A stretch of DNA of 64,000 bases from Draconibacterium mangrovi (GTDB taxonomy: Bacteria > Bacteroidota > Bacteroidia > Bacteroidales > Prolixibacteraceae). Below the pieces are notes generated by a model. The model did not search any database, had not been told where the DNA came from, and was given only the letters and a program-made list of their open reading frames with translations. Numbering within the stretch: position 1 is the stretch's first letter; each line of letters starts with the position of its first letter. A program made the translations under genes and the position numbers. The stretch spans positions 124,001 to 188,000 of the forward strand of contig NZ_JAAAGB010000007.1 of assembly GCF_010586825.1 (NCBI RefSeq), given 5' to 3'. Positions 56,648 through 64,000 of the stretch are shown here, piece by piece.

Positions 56648-59038
56648 ATGGAAAGTTTCGTAAAAATATTCCAAAACAAGCCACCGTATTTAAGTAATTT
56701 CCTAATCATACTTGTATTACTCTTTCCGCTTTGGATGAAAGCACAACCACTATATACTTTCTCATATAGCACGGGAAATACATACGACACCCTGAGCACA
56801 CCTCCTATTGAATTATTTGTCAATGATATTGAATATGACGCATGGGATGACGGCCTCTCCGAAGCTCTTCCCATTGGTTTTACCTTTATTTATAACTATA
56901 AACCCTACACAAAATTTAAGGTGTGCGCAAATGGTTTTATTTCCTTGGATGAAAATTTTGGATGGAATGAAGATTTATTCTGGAACTACTTTGAAAGTGC
57001 ATATCGAAAGCTTGTTATTGCCCCGCTTTGGGATGATTTTATAATTAACGATGGCGGAAGTATCAGATACCAGTTAACCGGATCGGCAGGTAACAGAATC
57101 TTAAAAATCGAATTCAATGATCTGACGTTTTGGTTGGATGAAAATGAAAGATTTCACTTGAAATTCCAGGTATGGTTATACGAAGGAACAAATGTAATCG
57201 AATTCAGATATGGGGATGATGAATCGGTAAACAGTTGGTGGTCGTTTTCTGACGCTGGAATAAACATTGGGTTAAACGATGAACGCGATTATAGTTTTAT
57301 GAGTATAACGCCCGGGCCAGAGCCAACATATAGTTTTACTGTTGATAAAGAAATTGGTTTTACCAATATGGAAGATTACATTAATGACGGATTACTATAC
57401 AGATTCACTCCTACCACCCGTTGGATAGGTTTAACCGATGATGACTGGTTTACCACAACCAATTGGGAATTGGATACAATTCCGTCGGCTTTTGATAATG
57501 CACTGATTCCTGATTCTGCCATTAATCCTGTTATCAACACAAGTGGTGTAATTTGTAAAAATCTAACTGTTGAACCGGGTGGTAACTTAACAATAACCGG
57601 AGGAGGAGAATTAACGGTAAATGGCAACTTAGTTAATCAAGGTACTGTTACCGTAAGTTCCACGAGCGAATCAAGTTCCGGCTCAATGATAATTAAAGGT
57701 GAGTCTGATGCTACCATAAACTTCGAAAAATATATATCCGGCGATCCAAACTGGCACTTAATAAGCTCACCGGTTTCCGGGCAGGATATTTGGGGATGGG
57801 CTACTGCAACAGAAAATAATATTGCCACCAATTCATCAGAATACGCAATTACAAGTTATATCGAAGAAAATGACAATTGGAACAACTACCCGTTAATAGA
57901 TCCGGGCACGAACTTTACGTTGGGCAAAGGCTACTCGACACTACGTGAAACTTCAGGTATTGTATCTTTTTCGGGACAAATAAATTTAAGTGACATTTCT
58001 AATATCTCCATTTCATATGTAAATAAAGGATGGAATTTATTGGGAAATCCTTTTACTTCATCCGTAGCTGCAACCAACGCTGCGTCGGGTACTGATCGTC
58101 TTTTATCAGCTGCCAATGTTGAAAATATGGATCCGAATTTTGCAGGCCTGTACTTATGGGATCCTTCGTCCGGACAGTATGTAATAATCAACAATTCAGG
58201 AGGAACACCAGACGGCACATTAAATCAGGATTACATACAAGCAGGTCAAGGTTTTTTTGTGCGCGCAAAAGACAATAGTTCCCGAAGTTTTAGCATTTCA
58301 AAAGCGATGCAAGCTCATCAAACCTCCATACCATTAAAATCGGAAGATAATGGGTGGCCAACAATAAAACTTACTGCAACCGGCGGCAATAGCGTTAGCA
58401 ATACCCTGGTAACCTTTAATTCATCAATGACAACTGGTCTTGATGTAACTTACGATGCAGGTATGTTCAAAGCAAATCCTGATTTAGCGCTTTATACAAG
58501 ACTGGTTGACGATAATGGGGTCGATTTTTCGGTTCAATGTCTGCCACCTGACTACGATAATTTAGTGATCCCATTGGGACTTGATGCTCAGGTAGGAGTT
58601 GAAGTCAATTTTACGTCAGCAGCATTTAATCTTCCGGAAGAATGCCATATTACCATTGAAGATAAAGTGAAGGGAACTTTTACTTCCTTAAAAGATGGAA
58701 ATGAATATTCTTTTGTCTATACTGATGAATATAAAAATTCAGAGAAACTGTTTTTGCATACCAGCAGTAATGTAGCTACCAATGCCAATGTTATAGCACT
58801 TAACAATCCTTTTGAAATTAGAACAAACACCCGACAAGATTACATTCAAGTGATTTCCACGGAAGAGAAACCTGCTCGCGTAAATGTTATCGACATTTCA
58901 GGGCGCATCCTGATTTCGGAAGAGATTTACAAAGGAAATAACAATTTGATTCGCTTCTCTGGCAAACCGGGAGTTTATATCATCAATATAAAAAATGAAA
59001 CTTATAACCATAGTAGGAAAATCATCTGGACAAAATAG
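56648..59038 (+). CDS. Secreted protein with C-terminal T9SS type A sorting domain
   Basis: A 796-residue exported protein. An N-terminal hydrophobic stretch (NFLIILVLLFPLWMKAQ) is the signal peptide; ATG 56648 is the first ATG of this frame. A lectin-like or jelly-roll domain follows (ALPIGFTFIYNYKPYTKFKV, FKVCANGFISLDENFG), then a beta-helix-like stretch (VEPGGNLTITGGGELTVNG), a repeated W-x-L-x-G-N-P-F module (GWNLLGNPFTSSVAA) and a C-terminal sorting domain (about 720-796: ARVNVIDISGRILISEE to GVYIINIKNE). Such proteins are moved across the outer membrane by T9SS and attached or released. The following gene, 56 bases on, encodes a PKD repeat protein and may share its transcript. Confidence 0.85.
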   Translation: MESFVKIFQNKPPYLSNFLIILVLLFPLWMKAQPLYTFSYSTGNTYDTLSTPPIELFVNDIEYDAWDDGLSEALPIGFTFIYNYKPYTKFKVCANGFISLDENFGWNEDLFWNYFESAYRKLVIAPLWDDFIINDGGSIRYQLTGSAGNRILKIEFNDLTFWLDENERFHLKFQVWLYEGTNVIEFRYGDDESVNSWWSFSDAGINIGLNDERDYSFMSITPGPEPTYSFTVDKEIGFTNMEDYINDGLLYRFTPTTRWIGLTDDDWFTTTNWELDTIPSAFDNALIPDSAINPVINTSGVICKNLTVEPGGNLTITGGGELTVNGNLVNQGTVTVSSTSESSSGSMIIKGESDATINFEKYISGDPNWHLISSPVSGQDIWGWATATENNIATNSSEYAITSYIEENDNWNNYPLIDPGTNFTLGKGYSTLRETSGIVSFSGQINLSDISNISISYVNKGWNLLGNPFTSSVAATNAASGTDRLLSAANVENMDPNFAGLYLWDPSSGQYVIINNSGGTPDGTLNQDYIQAGQGFFVRAKDNSSRSFSISKAMQAHQTSIPLKSEDNGWPTIKLTATGGNSVSNTLVTFNSSMTTGLDVTYDAGMFKANPDLALYTRLVDDNGVDFSVQCLPPDYDNLVIPLGLDAQVGVEVNFTSAAFNLPEECHITIEDKVKGTFTSLKDGNEYSFVYTDEYKNSEKLFLHTSSNVATNANVIALNNPFEIRTNTRQDYIQVISTEEKPARVNVIDISGRILISEEIYKGNNNLIRFSGKPGVYIINIKNETYNHSRKIIWTK

Positions 59039-59094
59039 CAGAAGATGATTTATGTATGCAGTATATCATTCAAGTTACATTAAACGACCAAAAA

Positions 59095-62000
59095 ATGAAA
59101 CACTTGTTACTATTATCTATCCTATTTGCCATTTGTAATATTCACGCTTTTGGTCAAAATATAACGTTAACATTTTTGGGAGAAAACAGTTTTAATAATG
59201 CACCATTAAATGTTGATAGCGTTCAAATAATTAACAATACCAATGGTACAGATACGTTGGTTAGTGGCAATATTTTTTCAATCTTAATAACGTCATTGGA
59301 AATTTTCGACGACCAGGAAAACAATAATATTGTTGTTTACCCAAATCCCTTCGACAATTCAGCTAACATTATCTTCAATTCGAATTTCTACGAACGGGCG
59401 CAAATAAACGTTTTTTCTGTAAATGGCAGGAAAATAGCGGAATGGAATGATTTTATTAGCGTTGGGGAGAATAAATTGCTTTTAGAATCAAGTGTAACCG
59501 GAGTGCTTTTTTTAACGATCTATTCACCAAATTTACGACTAAAAGCAAAGTTAATTTGTAACAAAAGCAGTGGAACAGCTGATTTAAAATTGATTGACAA
59601 TTCCTACTCCCCAATAACGAATTATAAAATCAAATCTGGCAGTAATTTATACAACACTTTTGAATACAGAACCGGTGACAGCCTGACCTTTATCGGGTAT
59701 TCAGGAGAAATTGTATCAGAAACCATTCATGACATACCTGATGGAGACAAAACTTATACCCTTATTTTTGATGTAACAAACTATCTTCCTGTAGCAAATT
59801 TCGATGTTTCAACACGAAATATAAATGAAGGTAGTAGCATTAACTTCTTCGATCAGTCTACCAACATCCCAACATCATGGGAATGGGATTTTGGAGATGG
59901 AAATTCCAGTACAGTTCAAAATCCAACTCATACTTATACAACAGCTGGAGTTTATACCGTAAAACTTATAACCACCAACAGTTTTGGAGCTGATACAATC
60001 ACTAAAACTGATTTTATTACCGTTAACTCATTGGTGCCGGTTGCAGACTTCTCCGCAAATAATACAACGATTAACCAGGGAGATGCTGTTATCTTTTCGG
60101 ACCAGTCTACCAATAATCCAACATCATGGTTGTGGGATTTTGGGGATGGAAATACCAGTGCTGTTCAAAATCCTAATCATACTTACTCAACAGTTGGAGT
60201 TTATACAGTTAAACTTATTGCTACCAGCAGTGTTGGAGCGGACACAATTGCTAAAACGGATTTTATTACCGTTAACTCATTGATCCCTGTCGCTGAATTC
60301 TCCGCAAATAAAACAACAATTAACCAGGGAGATGCTGTTATCTTCTCGGACCAGTCTGCAAACAACCCAACATCATGGGACTGGGATTTTGGGGATGGAA
60401 ATACCAGTACTGTTCAAAATCCGACTCATACTTATACGTCTGCTGGTGTTTATACGGTGCAATTGATAGTCACCAATACTGTTGGAGCAGACACAATTAC
60501 TAAAACTAATTATATCACTGTTAACTCATGGATTCCGGTTGCTGAATTCTCCGCAAATAATACAACGATTAACCAGGGAGATGCTGTTATCTTCTCAGAT
60601 CAGTCTGCAAACAATCCAACATCATGGGAATGGGATTTTGGAGACGTAAATACCAGTGCTGTTCAAAATCCTAATCATACTTATTTAACTGCTGGTGTTT
60701 ATTCCGTGAAATTGATAGTCACCAATACTGTTGGAGCAGACACAATCACTAAAACTGATTTTATTACCGTTAACTCATTGGTGCCGGTCGCTGAATTCAA
60801 CACAAATAAAACAACGATTAACCAGGGAGATGCTGTTATCTTCTCGGACCAGTCAGTAAACAACCCAACATCATGGGAATGGGATTTTGGGGATGGAAAC
60901 AGCAGTACTATTCAATATCCAACTCATACTTACTCATCTGCTGGTGTTTATACTGTGCAATTGATAGCCACCAATAGTGTTGGAGCGGACACAATTACTA
61001 AAATTGATTTTATTACCGTTAACTCATTGGTGCCGGTCGCTGAATTCTCCGCAAATAAAACAACGATTAACCAGGGAGATGCTGTTATCTTTTCGGACCA
61101 GTCTACCAACAATCCGACATCATGGGAATGGGATTATGGAGATGGAAACAGCAGTACTATTCAAAATCCTAATCATACCTATGCAACAGCCGGAGTTTAT
61201 ACGGTGCAACTGATAGTCGCCAATAGTGTCGCTGCAGATACAATTACTAAAACTAATTATATCACTGTTAACTCATTGGTGCCGGTTGCTGAGTTCTCTG
61301 CAAACAAAACAACCATTAACCAGGGAGATGCTGTTAGCTTCTCGGACCAGTCGGCAAACAATCCAACATCATTGGAATGGGATTTTGGAGATGGAAATGC
61401 CAGTGCTGTTCAAAATCCTAATCATACTTATTTAACTGCTGGTGTTTATTCCGTGAAATTGATAGTCACCAATACTGTTGGAGCAGACACAATCACTAAA
61501 ACTGATTTTATTACCGTTAACTCATTGGTGCCGGTCGCTGAATTCAACACAAATAAAACAACGATTAACCAGGGAGATGCTGTTATCTTCTCGGACCAGT
61601 CAGTAAACAACCCAACATCATGGGAATGGGATTTTGGAGACGGAAATACCAGCTCTGTTCAGAGCCCTACTCATACCTACTCAACTGCTGGAATTTACAC
61701 GGTGAAACTTATAGTCACCAATAGTGTTGCGACGGATACAATCACTAAAACTAATTATATCACTGTTAACTCATTGGTGCCGGTCGCTGAATTCTCCGCA
61801 AATAAAACAACGATTAACCAGGGAGATGCTGTTAGCTTCTCGGACCAGACTACCAATAATCCTACATCATGGTTATGGGATTTTGGAGATGGAAATACCA
61901 GCTCTGTTCAGAGCCCTACTCATACCTACTCAACTGCTGGAGTTTATACCGTAAAACTTATAGCCACCAACAGTTTTGGAACGGATACAATCACTAGAAC

Positions 62001-64000
62001 TGATTATATCACTGTTAACTCATTGGTGCCGGTCGCTGAATTCTCCGCAAATAAAACAACGATTAACCAGGGAGATGCTGTTAGCTTCTCGGACCAGACT
62101 ACCAATAATCCTACATCATGGTTATGGGATTTTGGAGATGGAAATACCAGCTCTGTTCAGAGCCCTGCTCATACTTACTCATCTGCTGGTGTTTATACTG
62201 TGCAATTGATAGCCACCAATAGTGTTGGAGTTGACACAATTACTAAAACTGATTTTATAACCGTTAACTCATTGGTGCCGGTCGCTGAATTCTCAGCAAA
62301 CAAAACAACGATTAACCAGGGAGATGCTGTTAGCTTCTCGGACCAGACTACAAACAATCCAACATCATGGTTATGGGATTTTGGGGATGGAAATACCAGC
62401 TCTGTTCAGAGCCCTGCTCATACTTACTCAACAGCTGGAGTTTATACAGTTAAACTTATAGCTACCAGCACCATTGGAGCTGATACAATCACTAAAACTG
62501 ATTTTATTACCATTAACTCATTGGTGCCGGTTGCTGAATTCTCAGCAAACAAAACAACGATCAACCAGGGAGATGCTGTTAGCTTCTCGGACCAGACTAC
62601 AAACAATCCAACATCCTGGGAATGGGATTTTGGGGATGGAAATACCAGCTCTGTTAAGAGCCCTGCTCATACTTACTCAACAGCTGGAGTTTATGCAGTT
62701 AAACTTATAGCTACCAGCACCATTGGAGCTGATACAATCACTAAAACTGATTTTATTACCGTTAACTCATTGGCGCCGGTTGCTGAATTCTCTGCAAATA
62801 AAACAACGATCAACCAGGGAGATGCTGTTAGCTTCTCGGACCAGTCGGCAAACAATCCAACATCCTGGGAATGGGATTTTGGAGATGGAAATACCAGCAC
62901 TGTTCAAAATCCTACTCATAATTACTTAACAACTGGCACATTTACCGTTAAACTTATCGTAAACAATAGCTTTGGTTCTGACACGACAATAAAAGAAGCA
63001 TTAATTAAAGTCAATTCCGCCGTTCCTTCTGCCGCATTCTCTGCAAATACTGCAATTATTGATCAAGGAAATGAAATCATCTTTTCGGATCAGACGGCCA
63101 ATTTTCCAACATCATGGCTGTGGGACTTTGGGGATGGAAATACCAGTACGGTTCAGAATCCTACTCATATTTACACTTCAGCAGGTTTATATACGGTCAA
63201 ACTTATTGTCGTCAATAGTTTTGGAACGGATACAATTACCAAAACGGATTTTATTACCGTTAACTCATTGGTGCCGGTTGCTGAGTTCTCCGCAAATAAA
63301 ACAACGATAAATCAGGGGGATGCTGTTAGCTTCTCAGATCAGTCTGCAAACAATCCAACCTCATGGAATTGGGATTTTGGGGATGGCAATACCAGTAATG
63401 TTCAGAACCCTACTCATACTTATCCAACAGCAGGAGTATACACAATCAAACTTATTGTTGGCAACAATTTTGGAGCAGATACAATTACTAAAACTGATTT
63501 TATTGCGGTATATTCCTCAAATGTCCCAATAGCGTCGTTCTCTGCAAATAAGACCAACGAAATTCAGGGAAATGAAATCATCTTTTCGGATCAGTCTACC
63601 AATTCGCCAACATCATGGCTTTGGGATTTTGGAGATGGAAATACCAGTACGGTTCAGAATCCAACTAATACATACTTATCCGCTGGCACCTATCCGGTCA
63701 AATTAACGGTCTCTAATAGTTTTGGGTCCGATTCTATTATAAATGAAAACTTTATTATTATATCAAGTCCTACACCTCCAGTGGTAGCGTTTTCTTCAAA
63801 TACGACTACGATAGACCAAGGACATGACATTATTTTTTCGGATCAGTCAACCAATTCACCAACATCATGGTTATGGGATTTTGGAGATGGAAATACAAGT
63901 ACGGTTCAGAACCCTACTCATACTTACTTAACGGCCGGTACGTTTACCGTTACGTTGACGGCAACAAATAGCTTTGGCTCTGACACAGTTACAAAACAAA
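59095..64000 (+). CDS. Giant PKD-repeat surface protein, N-terminal part
   Basis: An open frame of 1635 codons without stop to the window edge, so the gene is incomplete. It starts at ATG 59095 with a signal peptide (MKHLLLLSILFAICNIHAFG). Residues 21-70 form a small beta-domain (ITLTFLGENSFNNAPLNVDS) and residues about 78-160 resemble a T9SS type A sorting domain (VVYPNPFDNSANIIF, VFSVNGRKIAEW, GVLFLTIYSPN), unusually near the N-terminus. From residue 230 on there are 17 PKD cores (SWEWDFGDGNSSTVQNPTHT with TYTTAGVYTVKLITTNSFGA) at 83-residue spacing. One core is altered (WDFGDV, 60634). PKD proteins act as adhesins or filament stalks; the exact role is unknown. Confidence 0.9.
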   Translation, partial: MKHLLLLSILFAICNIHAFGQNITLTFLGENSFNNAPLNVDSVQIINNTNGTDTLVSGNIFSILITSLEIFDDQENNNIVVYPNPFDNSANIIFNSNFYERAQINVFSVNGRKIAEWNDFISVGENKLLLESSVTGVLFLTIYSPNLRLKAKLICNKSSGTADLKLIDNSYSPITNYKIKSGSNLYNTFEYRTGDSLTFIGYSGEIVSETIHDIPDGDKTYTLIFDVTNYLPVANFDVSTRNINEGSSINFFDQSTNIPTSWEWDFGDGNSSTVQNPTHTYTTAGVYTVKLITTNSFGADTITKTDFITVNSLVPVADFSANNTTINQGDAVIFSDQSTNNPTSWLWDFGDGNTSAVQNPNHTYSTVGVYTVKLIATSSVGADTIAKTDFITVNSLIPVAEFSANKTTINQGDAVIFSDQSANNPTSWDWDFGDGNTSTVQNPTHTYTSAGVYTVQLIVTNTVGADTITKTNYITVNSWIPVAEFSANNTTINQGDAVIFSDQSANNPTSWEWDFGDVNTSAVQNPNHTYLTAGVYSVKLIVTNTVGADTITKTDFITVNSLVPVAEFNTNKTTINQGDAVIFSDQSVNNPTSWEWDFGDGNSSTIQYPTHTYSSAGVYTVQLIATNSVGADTITKIDFITVNSLVPVAEFSANKTTINQGDAVIFSDQSTNNPTSWEWDYGDGNSSTIQNPNHTYATAGVYTVQLIVANSVAADTITKTNYITVNSLVPVAEFSANKTTINQGDAVSFSDQSANNPTSLEWDFGDGNASAVQNPNHTYLTAGVYSVKLIVTNTVGADTITKTDFITVNSLVPVAEFNTNKTTINQGDAVIFSDQSVNNPTSWEWDFGDGNTSSVQSPTHTYSTAGIYTVKLIVTNSVATDTITKTNYITVNSLVPVAEFSANKTTINQGDAVSFSDQTTNNPTSWLWDFGDGNTSSVQSPTHTYSTAGVYTVKLIATNSFGTDTITRTDYITVNSLVPVAEFSANKTTINQGDAVSFSDQTTNNPTSWLWDFGDGNTSSVQSPAHTYSSAGVYTVQLIATNSVGVDTITKTDFITVNSLVPVAEFSANKTTINQGDAVSFSDQTTNNPTSWLWDFGDGNTSSVQSPAHTYSTAGVYTVKLIATSTIGADTITKTDFITINSLVPVAEFSANKTTINQGDAVSFSDQTTNNPTSWEWDFGDGNTSSVKSPAHTYSTAGVYAVKLIATSTIGADTITKTDFITVNSLAPVAEFSANKTTINQGDAVSFSDQSANNPTSWEWDFGDGNTSTVQNPTHNYLTTGTFTVKLIVNNSFGSDTTIKEALIKVNSAVPSAAFSANTAIIDQGNEIIFSDQTANFPTSWLWDFGDGNTSTVQNPTHIYTSAGLYTVKLIVVNSFGTDTITKTDFITVNSLVPVAEFSANKTTINQGDAVSFSDQSANNPTSWNWDFGDGNTSNVQNPTHTYPTAGVYTIKLIVGNNFGADTITKTDFIAVYSSNVPIASFSANKTNEIQGNEIIFSDQSTNSPTSWLWDFGDGNTSTVQNPTNTYLSAGTYPVKLTVSNSFGSDSIINENFIIISSPTPPVVAFSSNTTTIDQGHDIIFSDQSTNSPTSWLWDFGDGNTSTVQNPTHTYLTAGTFTVTLTATNSFGSDTVTKQ
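59785..64000 (+). repeat. 249-bp tandem PKD repeat array
   Basis: The WDFGDG codons recur at 59887, 60136, 60385, 60634, 60883, 61132, 61381, 61630, 61879, 62128, 62377, 62626, 62875, 63124 and 63373, exactly 249 bases apart, then at 63625 and 63877 (252). Units near 61790 and 62040 share more than 130 identical bases, so they were recently duplicated or homogenised. Confidence 0.93.

Noticed and set aside
59984-63532. Many repeated short frames rich in Leu/Ile across the PKD region
   Set aside because: They are out-of-frame readings of the PKD repeats. The frame from ATG 59095 is open to the window edge and encodes clear PKD cores.
59785-64000. Regular repeats that could be mistaken for a CRISPR array
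   Set aside because: The period is 249 bases, units are in frame and encode PKD domains; there are no short repeats with unique spacers.

Overview
The window looks like a chromosomal segment of an anaerobic or facultative marine/gut-type Bacteroidota, most likely order Marinilabiliales (Prolixibacteraceae-like). The evidence is a SusC/SusD pair, type IX secretion (T9SS) sorting domains, Bacteroidota-type promoters (-7 TAnnTTTG with a -33 TTG/TTTG about 19 bp upstream), almost no Shine-Dalgarno sequences, fused E1 alpha/beta 2-oxoacid dehydrogenase, long-chain flavodoxin, and BlaI/BlaR1-TonB modules. The genus is inferred, not proven. I saw no tRNA, rRNA, CRISPR array, prophage or transposase.

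Layout. 1-1.7 kb: the start of an outer-membrane protein gene, a TetR regulator and a beta-barrel protein. 1.8-11.6 kb: core metabolism on the minus strand (yidC, pyrG; flavodoxin with 2-oxoacid dehydrogenase E1 and E2; pyrD/pyrK). 11.6-14.1 kb: a long gene-poor, AT-rich stretch around one small HTH regulator, with several RNA-like structures. 14.1-25.8 kb: a metallopeptidase-like outer-membrane protein, a membrane protein divergent from a membrane-bound LuxR regulator, a TPR protein, then BlaI/BlaR1-TonB and two TonB-domain proteins, an omega-amidase and a zinc alcohol dehydrogenase. 26-31.5 kb: a probable SOS mutagenesis group (DnaE2-like polymerase, DinB, LexA-like repressor). 31.6-39.8 kb: PQQ-propeller protein, Hsp20, trmD, M14 peptidase, AddB-like nuclease, gamma-glutamyltransferase. 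40.4-47.4 kb: SusC/SusD pair, a 21-bp tandem repeat, an ECF sigma factor with a membrane partner, DUF4386 protein. 47.5-56.2 kb: a 1157-residue protein that resembles PPi-type PEP carboxykinase, a FadL-family porin, exonuclease III, HrpB helicase. 56.6-64 kb: two secreted T9SS-type proteins; the second has 17 PKD cores in near-identical 249-bp repeats and runs off the window.

How the parts may work together. pyrG and pyrD/pyrK serve pyrimidine synthesis. The E2-E1-flavodoxin operon couples 2-oxoacid oxidation to a low-potential carrier. The BlaI/BlaR1/TonB/LuxR region shares a dyad, ACTA-N6-TAGT, in three promoter regions and may be one envelope-stress or nutrient-sensing regulon. The polymerases and the S24-type repressor form an inducible translesion unit. 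The most unusual features are the shared dyad regulon with repeated TonB domains, the possible PPi-PEPCK, the PKD repeat protein with a sorting-domain-like module near its N-terminus, a 21-bp minisatellite, and a promoter-terminator pair with no gene (candidate small RNA).
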